42,657 nt of DNA, from assembly GCA_964388085.1 (NCBI GenBank), contig CAYLZW010000014.1, positions 1 to 42,657 of the forward strand, written 5' to 3'. This document shows positions 8,667-20,328 of the stretch, piece after piece (within the stretch, counting starts at the first letter, position 1; each line of letters opens with the position of its first letter). A model generated the notes under the pieces. It saw only the letters and a list, made by a program, of their open reading frames with translations, made no database searches and had not been told where the DNA came from. The translations under genes were made by a program, and so were the position numbers. The DNA comes from CAYLZW01 sp964388085 (GTDB taxonomy: Bacteria > Myxococcota > UBA727 > CAYLZW01).

Positions 8667-9293
8667 TCAGGCGAAGGGCGTCACGGGCACGAGCGCGACG
8701 ATGGATCCCGTGAACACGCCGATGCAGACGCCGGCGAGCACGTCGATGGGATAGTGCACGCCGAGGTACATGCGCCCGTAGCCGACGAAGATGGCGACGA
8801 GGACGATCGCGGGAGCGATCATGGGGATGGCGCCGAACATCGAGATGGCGACGGCGAACGCGGCCGCCGTATGACCCGACGGGAAGCTGAAGCGATCGGG
8901 CGGCGTCAGCGCCTGCACCTCGTCGGCGGGACGCGTGCGGCGCACCGTGCGCTTGACGATGACCACGACGATGGACGTCACCACGAGCGCCACGGTGGCG
9001 TGGTTCGCGATGTCGATGCCGATGGGACCCATGAACAGCAGCGCGCAAATCAGGAGCGTCAGGCTGTCTGGATCGTGCAAACGACACAGCGCCCGCAGCA
9101 GCAGGGTCGCAGGGGAGCGACGCAGCCGGATGACCTGCCGCAGGAGCTTGTCATCGAGCGCCTGCAGGCGCGCCATGCGGCTCGAAGACGGCGAGGCGAC
9201 TGCGCTCGGCCTCGACGGTGGAAAGCCGCCGCGCCCGCGGCCCTTTCGGCGGGAGCTCTCGACAGCGGACGCTCTGGCTTCGCTCAATCGCAT
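8667..9293 (-). CDS. PAP2-family membrane phosphatase
   Basis: 208 residues from the first ATG; the domain would also be complete from the internal Met40 (start at 9176), and the first 39 residues are basic and low-complexity, so the shorter form is quite possible. Neither start has a good ribosome site. All three PAP2 phosphatase motifs are visible: K114-(x6)-RP (KRTVRRTRP), PSGH at 138-141 and R174-(x5)-H180-(x3)-D184 (GRMYLGVHYPID). The histidines of motifs 2 and 3 are catalytic. Several hydrophobic segments (about 76-113, 143-172 and 185-203) make it an integral membrane protein. Family members remove phosphate from undecaprenyl pyrophosphate, phosphatidate or related lipids; which one is not readable here. 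Confidence 0.88.
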   Translation of the reverse strand: MRLSEARASAVESSRRKGRGRGGFPPSRPSAVASPSSSRMARLQALDDKLLRQVIRLRRSPATLLLRALCRLHDPDSLTLLICALLFMGPIGIDIANHATVALVVTSIVVVIVKRTVRRTRPADEVQALTPPDRFSFPSGHTAAAFAVAISMFGAIPMIAPAIVLVAIFVGYGRMYLGVHYPIDVLAGVCIGVFTGSIVALVPVTPFA

Positions 9294-9454
9294 CGTGTGA
9301 CGCTCGTGTGCTGGGATGCCCCTTGCGAGCGGGGCCGCGAGAGGTGAGCAAGGTAGATGCCAGGTGTCACGGCACGGTCATCGCTCCGCTCCGTGACGGC
9401 GTCGCTCTGCTACGACGTTTGATACGAGCCCTCTCCTAACGAGCGGCGGACACA
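9294..9454. promoter_or_regulatory. Divergent promoter region, PAP2 gene and cca
   Basis: The 161 bases between two divergent genes must carry both start regions. It is slightly less GC-rich around 9400-9440. I could not assign a convincing -35/-10 pair to either gene. Confidence 0.35.
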
Positions 9455-10951
9455 GTGCAACGCGGTTTCGTACCCATGAGCGACCCCTCGGTTCATAGCC
9501 TGAACGGCCTCCAGCGGCCCTTCCCGATGAGCCAAGCGCTGTCTCGGCTCGGAGAGGCCGTCCAAGGCGCGGGCGGCCGCGCGGTGGTCGTCGGAGGGGC
9601 CGTCCGGGATCACCTGCTCGGTCGCGCGCCCAAGGACGTGGACGTCGAGGTCTACCAACTCTCCCTCGCCGAGCTCGAGGCCTGTCTTCGGGAGATCGGC
9701 GACGTGTACGCCGTCGGCCGCTCCTTCGGGGTGCTGAAGCTGGTCGTCCCCCCGAGCGCTCAGGACGCGGACCGCGGCGGCGAGGTGCTCGACGTCGCGC
9801 TGCCGCGCAAGGACAGCAAGGTCGGCCAAGGTCACCGCGGCTTCGTCGTCGAGACCGACCCGCACATGCCCTTCGCCGAGGCCGCCGCCCGGCGCGACTT
9901 CACGCTGAACGCCATGGGCATCCGCGTCGAGACGGGCGAGCTCCTCGATCCACACGGCGGCGCGCGCGATCTCGAGCGCGGCGTCTTGCGCCACGTGTCC
10001 GCGGCCTTCGACGAGGATCCGCTGCGCGTCTTGCGCGCCTGTCAGTTCGCGGCGCGCTTCGCCCTCGAGATCGCCCCCGAGACGCTCGAGCGCTGTCACG
10101 CGCTCGAGCGCGAGCTCCCCACCCTGCCGAAGGAGCGCTTATGGGAGGAGATGAAGAAGCTCCTCGTGCGGGCGCGCTATCCGTCCATCGGCCTGTGCGC
10201 GCTCGTGTCGACGAGGGCGCTGTCGCTGTTCCCCGAGCTCGCGGCGTTGCGCGGCTGTCCGCAGGAGCCCGAGTGGCACCCCGAGGGAGACGTGTGGGTG
10301 CACACGCTCATGGTCACCGACGAGGCGGCCGCGCTCGCGCGCGAGCAGGCCCTCGCTGACGACGAGACCTTGCTGTGCGTGCTCGGCGCGCTCTGCCATG
10401 ATCTCGGCAAGCCGCTGACGACGGAGGTCATCGACGGCCGCGTCCGCTCGCTGAACCACGAGGCCGCCGGCGAGGAGCCCACGAGGAGCTTCCTCGCGCG
10501 CATCGGAGCGCCGAACGACGTCGTCGAGGAGATCGTCGCGCTCGTGCGCGAGCACCTGAAGCCCTTTCAGCTCTGGCGCGATCGCGAGAACGTCTCGGAC
10601 GGCGCGCTCCGGCGGCTCTCGCTGCGGGTCGCCATCCCGCGCCTCGTGCGCGTCGCGCGCGCGGACTTCCTCGGCCGCACGACGACGGAGGCGCTGTCGC
10701 GCGACGACCCCGCCACCGGCTGGTTGACCGAGGAGGCCGCGCGGCTCGAGGTCGCGGCCTCCGCGCCGAAGCCGCTCTTGCAGGGACGCCACCTGCTCGA
10801 GCGCGGGATCCCCGCCGGCAAACACATGGGCGCCATGTTGCAGCGCGCGTTCGACGCCCAGCTCGACGGCGCATTCACGTCGCTCCCCGACGCGCTCGCC
10901 TGGCTCGACGCAAACCTCGGTGAGCTGGGGCGCGCCGGGGGCGAACCGTGA
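9455..10951 (+). CDS. cca: CCA tRNA nucleotidyltransferase / poly(A) polymerase family with HD domain
   Basis: 498 residues from a GTG at 9455; in-frame ATGs at 9476 and 9527 are alternatives, and the catalytic domain only begins after the last of them (QALSRLGEAV). The nucleotidyltransferase head has GGAVRDHLLG and the metal-binding DVDVEVYQ (Asp-x-Asp), followed by RRDFTLNAMG, the standard class II CCA-adding enzyme blocks. A helical body and an HD phosphohydrolase domain follow (VHTLMVTDEAA, then CHDLGKP and NHEAAGEE), as in enterobacterial-type Cca proteins that also carry phosphatase activity. The product repairs or adds the 3' CCA of tRNAs. Its stop overlaps the GTG start of the next lipoprotein gene, so they are co-translated. 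Confidence 0.92.
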   Translation: MQRGFVPMSDPSVHSLNGLQRPFPMSQALSRLGEAVQGAGGRAVVVGGAVRDHLLGRAPKDVDVEVYQLSLAELEACLREIGDVYAVGRSFGVLKLVVPPSAQDADRGGEVLDVALPRKDSKVGQGHRGFVVETDPHMPFAEAAARRDFTLNAMGIRVETGELLDPHGGARDLERGVLRHVSAAFDEDPLRVLRACQFAARFALEIAPETLERCHALERELPTLPKERLWEEMKKLLVRARYPSIGLCALVSTRALSLFPELAALRGCPQEPEWHPEGDVWVHTLMVTDEAAALAREQALADDETLLCVLGALCHDLGKPLTTEVIDGRVRSLNHEAAGEEPTRSFLARIGAPNDVVEEIVALVREHLKPFQLWRDRENVSDGALRRLSLRVAIPRLVRVARADFLGRTTTEALSRDDPATGWLTEEAARLEVAASAPKPLLQGRHLLERGIPAGKHMGAMLQRAFDAQLDGAFTSLPDALAWLDANLGELGRAGGEP

Positions 10952-11331
10952 GGCGCGCTATCGCCCTCGGCCTGCCCCTCTGCGCGGCCGCGTGCTTCGT
11001 CGTGGGCTGCGATCTGCAGCAGCTCGTGCTCGAGTCCGAGATCGCCCCCGGCGCCCGCAACGAGCTCGTGCGCGACTGCTGCGAGTGCCTCGCCAGCGGG
11101 CACACGTTCCTGCGCTTCGACGCCTGCGGCGGCGAGCGGCCGCCCGACGACGAGGCGGAGACGCAAGCCGACGCGGGCCCGCTCATGCGCATCCCTTGCC
11201 TGTGCGGCGGCGCCGCGGACACCTGCACCGACGTCCTCGTCGCAGGCGGTGTCGCCGACGTGGTCGGCGGCTGCACGGCCATCGGCGGCATGTGCCAGCC
11301 GGCGTGTGACGGCGTGCTCGCGTATCCGTAG
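10948..11331 (+). CDS. Small cysteine-rich lipoprotein, unknown function
   Basis: 127 residues. The first 20 residues form a lipoprotein signal with lipobox FVVGC, lipidated Cys21 predicted. The mature part is rich in Cys (DCCECLASG, DACGG, PCLCGG, DTCTDV, GGCTAIGGMCQPACDG), suggesting disulfides outside the cytoplasm. I do not recognise a domain. The GTG start overlaps the cca stop (GTGA at 10948). Cys-rich lipoproteins of this style are common in myxobacteria; function unknown. Confidence 0.75.
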   Translation: MRRAIALGLPLCAAACFVVGCDLQQLVLESEIAPGARNELVRDCCECLASGHTFLRFDACGGERPPDDEAETQADAGPLMRIPCLCGGAADTCTDVLVAGGVADVVGGCTAIGGMCQPACDGVLAYP

Positions 11332-11354
11332 CTCGGCAGCCCCGCCGCGGCGCT

Positions 11355-12134
11355 ATGCTCGCGAACGTGCGCGAAGCCCTCCGCCTCCTCGCTGCCTGTC
11401 TCTCTCTGCTGTGCGCCTGCGCGCCGGCGGCGGACGGCGGGGCTGACCGTGACGAGGACGCAGGCACGCCTGCGAACGACGCGGGCCAGGACGTCGTCGA
11501 CGCGGGCTCGGCGGCGAACGACGCGGGCCAAGACGTCGTCGACGCGGGCTCGGCGGCGGACGACGCCGGCGCGGCCGCGAGCGACGCCGGGCCTGACACC
11601 GTCGACGCAGGAGCGCCGAGCTGCGATGTCGCCTCCCCCGACTGCGCCGCGGCGTGGACGGCCGCGCACAACGCCTTGCGCCAGCGGCTCAACGAGGGGG
11701 GCGTCGTGGGTCAGCCGGCCCCGAGCCCGCCGCTGCCGATGATGACGGGCGATCCCGCGCTCGCGCAGGTCGCGCGCGAGCACGTCGAGCGCTGCGTGTG
11801 GACGCACAACGACGAGCGCAGCCAGCGCTACGCCGAGCTCGGCGGCGACGGCTACGTCGGGGAGAACCTCTACGCCGCCACGGGCATCACCAGCCCGCTC
11901 GACGTCGTCGAGAGCTGGTTCTCCGAGCAAGAAGACTTCGACTACGACGACAACGCCTGCGCCGGCACGTGCGGCCACTACACGCAGGTGGTCTGGCGGA
12001 GCAGCGTCCGCGTGGGGTGCGCGTCTTTCGACTGCGAGCACATCCAGGGGCTGCCGACCTGGTTCAACGGGGGTGTGGTGACGGCGTGCGACTATGCCCC
12101 GGGTGGAAACTTCGGCGGCCAGCGTCCCTACTGA
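11355..12134 (+). CDS. CAP (SCP/PR-1-like) domain lipoprotein
   Basis: 259 residues. A signal peptide ends at a lipobox LCAC with Cys22 predicted to be lipidated. Residues 28-88 form a low-complexity linker rich in Asp-Ala-Gly, including a tandem 14-residue repeat. The CAP domain follows (about 95-259): AHNALRQR, THND, GENLYA, SWFSEQ and GHYTQVVWRSSVRVGC. The two His and two Glu of the CAP cavity appear intact (WTHND, GEN, ESWFSE, GHYTQ). In bacteria CAP proteins are secreted or surface proteins of mostly unknown role. A GTG at 11370 is an alternative start that leaves a shorter signal peptide. It lies 23 bases after the Cys-rich lipoprotein gene. Confidence 0.88.
   Translation: MLANVREALRLLAACLSLLCACAPAADGGADRDEDAGTPANDAGQDVVDAGSAANDAGQDVVDAGSAADDAGAAASDAGPDTVDAGAPSCDVASPDCAAAWTAAHNALRQRLNEGGVVGQPAPSPPLPMMTGDPALAQVAREHVERCVWTHNDERSQRYAELGGDGYVGENLYAATGITSPLDVVESWFSEQEDFDYDDNACAGTCGHYTQVVWRSSVRVGCASFDCEHIQGLPTWFNGGVVTACDYAPGGNFGGQRPY
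11472..11555 (+). repeat. 42-bp tandem repeat in the linker of the CAP lipoprotein
   Basis: Two 42-bp units (11472-11513 and 11514-11555) differ by a single base, G to A at the end of GGGCCAG/GGGCCAA. Each encodes a 14-residue Ala-Asn-Asp-Ala-Gly-type unit. A third, degenerate unit follows. Near identity suggests recent duplication and possible length variation of the linker. Confidence 0.85.
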
Positions 12135-12194
12135 GCGCGGCGTGCTATGAGGAGGCAGCGCGAGCGGACCGTTCGCCCGCTCTGGTCGAGAGCC

Positions 12195-12575
12195 ATGTCG
12201 TACTTCGAAGTCTCCTCCCACGTAGAGACCCGCGTCATCAAGCTGGTGCGCACCGCGAAGCAGGCGCCGCGCGACGTCGACCTCCGCGAGATGTTCGCCA
12301 CCGCGCACGCCGCCACCGACGCCGTCGACCGCGCGAGCTGGTCCCTCCTGCTCGACCTGACCCGCGCCGCGGGCCGCAACGACGACCACTTCGAGCGCGC
12401 GATCGCACCGGAGCGCGCGCACCTCGAGCGCGGCTTCTCGAAGGTGGCCGTGGTCGTGCGCTCGGTCGTGGGACGCTTGCAGGTCGAGCGCCACGCCCGC
12501 GAGGACGGCGTCAACCTGCGCGCGTTCGTCGACGAGAACGAAGCGCTCGCGTGGCTGCGGGAGCCGGGCGCTTGA
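12195..12575 (+). CDS. STAS/SpoIIAA-like small protein (paralogue 3, divergent)
   Basis: 126 residues from ATG 12195, no signal or membrane segment. An ATG at 12147 would add 16 basic residues, but the protein begins cleanly at YFEVSSHVETRVIKLVRT. The fold pattern is a short STAS-like alternation: SWSLLLDLTRAAG, then a helix, then FSKVAVVVRSVVGRLQ and AFVDENEALAWLR. The end aligns with the proteins at 5508 and 29026 (GFxxxAVxVRSVVxxL, then a F-x-T/V-D-E-x-x-x-W-L end). No known catalytic residues. It points toward the EF-hand protein gene. Confidence 0.65.
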   Translation: MSYFEVSSHVETRVIKLVRTAKQAPRDVDLREMFATAHAATDAVDRASWSLLLDLTRAAGRNDDHFERAIAPERAHLERGFSKVAVVVRSVVGRLQVERHAREDGVNLRAFVDENEALAWLREPGA

Positions 12576-12623
12576 TGGCGCCGCAGCCCCTCCGAGCGCC
12601 GCGCGCTTCGTGACGGGCCGCGA

Positions 12624-12651
12624 CCGCCGTCATCGGCCCTGCTGACGGCGG
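12624..12651. terminator. Hairpin between convergent genes
   Basis: A perfect 9-bp inverted repeat CCGCCGTCA (12624-12632) / TGACGGCGG (12643-12651) with a 10-base loop sits between two converging genes. No T-run on either side. Its position fits a bidirectional transcript end. Confidence 0.5.
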
Positions 12652-12681
12652 CGCCGCGCCGGCTACGGAGACGCGACGTCG

Positions 12682-14499
12682 TCAGCCCGCATACTCGGGC
12701 GCGTTCTCCTTGAGCCACTCCTCGGTGGGGCTGTCCCCCCAGATCGCGGACACGGCGGCGCCGCCGAGGCTCAACACCCCGCCCACGACGGCGAGCGGCA
12801 GACCGACGCCGGAAGCCGCCGCCGCGAGCATCATGGCGCCGCCCGCGGCCTGCATGCCGCCGCCGACCGCGCCGGCGGTGTCGCCGCGACCGATCGCCTT
12901 CGCCATGTCGGCGCCTCCCACGAGGACGTCGAGGCCGGGCGCGATCTTGCCGGCAAAGCGCGCGTAGGTGGCGAGCGCCTTCGAGCTCTTCGCGGCGCTT
13001 GCGAGGATGCCGCTCACCTCCACGGCGCTCGACGCCGCGGCGAGGCTGTTGCGCAAGCTCGGGTCTTTGCGCAGGTCGGCGAACGCGACGACGCCGGTCG
13101 CGAACGAGACGCCTTTGGCGATCTTGTCGAAGCCGCCAGCCAGCTTCTTTAGCTGCGGATCGTTCGCCAGCCGCTGCTTCGCGGACTCGATGCCGTGCTT
13201 GTTTGCGTGCTCGATGGCGTCGTGGACCTTGGCCACCTGCGACGGCTTGATGGCGAGGGCGTGCGCGACGCCGTTGTTCAAGAGCTCCATGGCCTCGGGG
13301 CCGCCCTTCTTCGCGATGAGGCCGCCCCACGTCTGCAAAGCGCCGAGCCCCATCTTCGAGTACGAGGTGCCGCCCTTCAGCATCTTCACGTAGTAGGGGT
13401 CCGCGTTCGGCGCGTTCTTCAGCGCGGGCAGCAGGTTCTTCTCGAAGAACGCCTCGCCGGCCTTCGTGTCCGACACCATCTCGTGCAGACCGCCCTCGAT
13501 GCGCGCGCGCTCGTCGGGAGGCAGCGCCTCCATCGCCTTCTTGAACGCGGGGCCCTCCATGTACGCGACGGTGCGACGCGCGCTGCTCTCGAGCTTCATC
13601 GTGTGGCGCGCCACCCGGCCGCCGTAGGTCGCGATATCGGCGTTGAGCTTCTTCATGTCGACGTCGCTCTTGTCGAGCTTCCCGTCGTCGACGGCGGCCT
13701 TGATCTGCTGCGCCTTCAACAGCTTCGCGGCGTCGTGCTTGACCTGGGGGTTTCTGGCGAGGGTCTCGCGCAGCAAGCGCATCCCGGCCGCCGCCTTCAC
13801 CGCGCTCTCCGCGTCGACGATGGCGCGCGCCACGGGCATGCGCGATCGAGCCGCGCCGAGCAGATCCGAGACGGTCGCCGTCTCCACCTTCGTCTTGTCC
13901 CGTGCGGCCTTGCTCTGCTCGAGCTCCTGGTAGGTGCCCGCCACTCCGTCGTCGAACGCCTCCTTCATCGACGCGTGCTCGTATTGGCGCTCGAGCACCG
14001 CGAGGCGCTGCTTGCCGTCGGGAGACAGACGGCTGGCATCTCCTAGCCCCTTGATCTCCGCGAGGAGCGCCTTGGCCGAGTCCCGCGGCACCTCGATGCC
14101 ATCCGCCTCGAGCGCCGCGCGGCTCTCCTGCAGGCTGCGCGAACGATCGCCGACCAGACCGAAGTGCGTCTCGTCCGCCACCTCGACCTGCTGCTCCGCC
14201 GCCTGCAGCTCACCCTTGACCTCCCGGCCGAGCGACTCGACGCGCCCCTCGTGCAACTCGGTGAAGGCCTTCGCGGAGGCGAGCGAGCTCTCTTTTCCGA
14301 CCACATGGTCAAAGGCGCGGCGCTCTTTGCCGGAGACGAAGCCGTCCTGGTCCGCGTCCGCGAAGCGAACGGCCGCCTCTGCCTCGGTGGCGTCGATGTT
14401 GCCGTCGCGCACGTGATCCAGCTGCTTCAGCTGCGCCTCGGAATACTGGCTCAGATCGAGGCCGGCCTTCTTCGCGACGTCGCTGCCTGTGACCTTCAT
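12682..14499 (-). CDS. EF-hand protein with alpha-helical body and hydrophobic glycine-rich C-terminus
   Basis: 605 residues from the ATG at 14499, chosen because GGGGGAG stands just upstream; the frame stays open to 14610 but the extra residues look non-coding. No signal peptide. Near the N-terminus are two Ca-binding loops: DHVRDGNIDATE (28-39, degenerate at position 3) and DADQDGFVSGKE (48-59, canonical). The middle (70-480) is charged and helical. The last 80 residues contain a long Ala/Gly/Val hydrophobic hairpin (around 540-585: MQAAGGAMMLAAAASG, then PLAVVGGVLSLGGAAV) followed by a polar tail. This organisation recalls pore-forming colicins and some secreted effectors, but I recognise no named family. 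It could equally be a structural calcium-binding protein. Confidence 0.78.
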   Translation of the reverse strand: MKVTGSDVAKKAGLDLSQYSEAQLKQLDHVRDGNIDATEAEAAVRFADADQDGFVSGKERRAFDHVVGKESSLASAKAFTELHEGRVESLGREVKGELQAAEQQVEVADETHFGLVGDRSRSLQESRAALEADGIEVPRDSAKALLAEIKGLGDASRLSPDGKQRLAVLERQYEHASMKEAFDDGVAGTYQELEQSKAARDKTKVETATVSDLLGAARSRMPVARAIVDAESAVKAAAGMRLLRETLARNPQVKHDAAKLLKAQQIKAAVDDGKLDKSDVDMKKLNADIATYGGRVARHTMKLESSARRTVAYMEGPAFKKAMEALPPDERARIEGGLHEMVSDTKAGEAFFEKNLLPALKNAPNADPYYVKMLKGGTSYSKMGLGALQTWGGLIAKKGGPEAMELLNNGVAHALAIKPSQVAKVHDAIEHANKHGIESAKQRLANDPQLKKLAGGFDKIAKGVSFATGVVAFADLRKDPSLRNSLAAASSAVEVSGILASAAKSSKALATYARFAGKIAPGLDVLVGGADMAKAIGRGDTAGAVGGGMQAAGGAMMLAAAASGVGLPLAVVGGVLSLGGAAVSAIWGDSPTEEWLKENAPEYAG

Positions 14500-14727
14500 C
14501 GCTCCCCCGCTGCTGTGGTGTGAGTGATTCTCGACGCCCCTCGTAGGCAGGTGCCGCCGGAGGTTGACGGGCGTCACCCGAGCGGGGTGCGGCCCATCAC
14601 GGGACGGCACGCAAGTGCGCGTCCTCCACCCAACCGCCGCACGATAGCGGATCCGGACGCCGGTTCAGGCGCACGGGGGTAGGAGCCCCTCCGACTTCCG
14701 CGCTCGTCGTGCTAGGCCACTAGCGCC

Positions 14728-18741
<4,014 letters not shown>

Positions 18742-18784
18742 GGCGGCCAGCGCTGCGGATCTCCCTCTTCGAGGGTGAGGACAG

Positions 18785-18852
18785 GTCCAGCGGAGGCCAG
18801 GTCCAGCAAGAGGCTCGTGCCTTCGTCGAGGCGGCGACTGTCCAGTAAGAGA
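18785..18852 (+). promoter_or_regulatory. Three GTCCAG direct repeats, candidate enhancer sites
   Basis: Three related direct repeats: GTCCAGCGGAGG (18785-18796), GTCCAGCAAGAGG (18801-18813) and GTCCAGTAAGAGA (18840-18852). The first two also share the preceding CAG, giving 10-bp identical repeats 16 bases apart. Their 5' ends lie 78, 62 and 23 bases before the -24 element at 18863. Upstream activator sites for sigma-54 enhancer-binding proteins usually lie in this zone, so the activator encoded immediately upstream could bind here. Binding is inference. Confidence 0.5.
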
Positions 18853-18862
18853 TCATCCTACC

Positions 18863-18878
18863 TGGTATGTCGATTGCA
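18863..18878 (+). promoter_or_regulatory. Candidate sigma-54 (-24/-12) promoter
   Basis: TGGTATG-N4-TTGCA: the invariant GG and GC are separated by exactly 10 bases, and it matches the consensus TGGCACG-N4-TTGCW at all but two positions (C to T twice). Transcription would start near 18889, about 100 bases before the ATG of the repeat lipoprotein. It follows a sigma-54 activator gene and three direct repeats, which raises confidence above a chance match. Confidence 0.6.
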
Positions 18879-18989
18879 GATCCGGGCCCGGTCACGGTCT
18901 TGGCGACGGCGGGCGTTCGCCCTACGATCGCTTCTGGTGCCTTGGGCGCGGTGCCGCCGCACCTCAGGGCGGGCTTCGGGGAGCTGGCA

Positions 18990-20222
18990 ATGGTCGCGGG
19001 AAACCTCATCACGGCGCTGGTACGCAAGGGGGCCCTCGTAGGGGGCGCCGTCGTCTCGCTCGTCGTGGCGAGCGCCTGTGGAGCGCCCAGCGCGGCCGCT
19101 GAAGGCGAGCTCGCGGCCGACGTGGTCACGGTGCGCCCCCGCGTGGCCATCGACGGCTTGATCGAGCTGAGCGCCCGTACCGAGGGCCGGCTGTTCGTGG
19201 ATGAGGTCGTGTTCCACGCGCCGTCCGTGCGAATTCAGAACGGTCCGTTCGCGATCGCCGACGTGCTCGCGAGTGATCCGGATGACGCGGGTGCGCTGTT
19301 CTTCCGCTACGCGCTCGTGGACGGGGGCGGCGCCGGCGCAGTGGCGAGCGAGCGGCGCTGGAGCCTCTCTCCCGAGGGCGCCACGCCCGAGTCCCAGGTG
19401 ACCTTCGGCTTCTCGCCCTTCCAGCCCTCGGACGAGGAGCTCGACGAGGTGCTCGCGCGCACCGGCTGGGATCTGAGCGCCCTCGACGGCTACACGGCCT
19501 ATGTGCACGGCTACGTCTCCATGCAGCCCTACGATCCGAGCGTGCACGACGAGAAGCGCAGCTTCGGGGCCCACGACCGCCGCAAGGCGGGTGACGCCGA
19601 AGGGGACCCGGCCCGCGTCGACACGGGAGACCGGGCGGCGGGCGACGCCGAGGGGGATCCGGCCGAAGGCACCGGGGAGCGCGCGGCGGGTGACGCCGAG
19701 GGCGATCCGGCCGAGGGCAACGGCGAGCGCGCGGCGGGTGACGCCGAGGGCGATCCCGCGCGCACGAACGACAGCGGCGAGCGGCTCGCGGGAGACGCCG
19801 AGGGCGATCCCGCGCACCACAAGCACGCCGCCTTCGAGGGCGAAGCGGGCGACGAGCTCGCGCGGCGCCCGGGTGAGCGGGACATGGGCGCCGACCTGGT
19901 GCCGTTCTTCCTCGTGTTCGACAGCTCGGTCGAGCTGGGCGTCTCCCTCGCCGAGCTGGGGCTCGCCGAGCTCGAGCAGGACGAGTTCCTGCCCATCGAC
20001 CTGCGCGTCGACGTGAACCGGCTGCTCACGGACGAGCGCCTCGCGGATCTCGACGTCGAGGCGGCCGCGATGCAGCAGGTGGAGGAGGGCTTCGCCACGC
20101 TCGAGGTGAGCTCCAGCGACGCGCGTCACGCGTTCGCCATCGACCTCGACAAGGTGCAAAAGCGCGACGTCAGGGACGCGGACGAGCACACGCTCGTCAT
20201 CTCCGGCGACCCGCGCGACTAG
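18990..20222 (+). CDS. Lipoprotein with five GDAEGDPA repeats, unknown function
   Basis: 410 residues from ATG 18990, chosen for the GGGGAG ribosome site and because it starts a proper signal peptide; an open frame from 18867 would begin inside the sigma-54 promoter. The signal ends in a lipobox with VVASAC, so export and lipidation are expected. The mature protein has a beta-rich domain (IELSARTEGRLFVDEVVFHAP, about 60-185), a spacer with five repeats of AGDAEGDPA, each followed by a variable Gly/Glu/Arg-rich tail, and a second globular domain (about 290-400) ending in a short acidic tail. I know no named domain. Probably controlled by the adjacent sigma-54 activator. Confidence 0.82.
   Translation: MVAGNLITALVRKGALVGGAVVSLVVASACGAPSAAAEGELAADVVTVRPRVAIDGLIELSARTEGRLFVDEVVFHAPSVRIQNGPFAIADVLASDPDDAGALFFRYALVDGGGAGAVASERRWSLSPEGATPESQVTFGFSPFQPSDEELDEVLARTGWDLSALDGYTAYVHGYVSMQPYDPSVHDEKRSFGAHDRRKAGDAEGDPARVDTGDRAAGDAEGDPAEGTGERAAGDAEGDPAEGNGERAAGDAEGDPARTNDSGERLAGDAEGDPAHHKHAAFEGEAGDELARRPGERDMGADLVPFFLVFDSSVELGVSLAELGLAELEQDEFLPIDLRVDVNRLLTDERLADLDVEAAAMQQVEEGFATLEVSSSDARHAFAIDLDKVQKRDVRDADEHTLVISGDPRD
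19587..19814 (+). repeat. Five coding repeats, core AGDAEGDPA
   Basis: Five copies of a 9-residue core (GCG-GGY-GAC-GCC-GAR-GGN-GAY-CCN-GC) at 16-18-residue periods inside the lipoprotein gene. Units 2-4 are nearly identical in DNA, including GAGCGCGCGGCGGGTGACGC between them, which suggests expansion by slippage or unequal exchange. Confidence 0.85.
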
Positions 20223-20226
20223 GGTT

Positions 20227-20247
20227 CTGTGTCCCCAAAGGGAACAG
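20227..20247. terminator. Hairpin between the repeat lipoprotein and korB
   Basis: CTGT-(G)-TCCC, loop CAAA, GGGAACAG: an 8-bp stem with one bulged G, 4 bases after the lipoprotein stop codon and between convergent genes. Plausible transcript end for the plus strand. Confidence 0.45.
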
Positions 20248-20256
20248 CCCGAGTCG

Positions 20257-20277
20257 CTCCCTGCTCCCTGCTCCCTG
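20257..20277. repeat. 7-bp tandem repeat CTCCCTG, three copies
   Basis: Perfect copies at 20257-20263, 20264-20270 and 20271-20277 in the convergent intergenic space. Probably a simple-sequence tract; no function suggested. Confidence 0.75.
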
Positions 20278-20328
20278 CCCTGCGCTGTGCCCCTGCCGCC
20301 GGCGGCTCGCGTACGCGCTCGAGGAGCC

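Noticed and set aside
8415..9347. 310-codon plus-strand open frame opposite the PAP2 gene
   Set aside because: PAP2 motifs on the minus strand are clear, and this frame is His/Arg/Gly-rich without any pattern.
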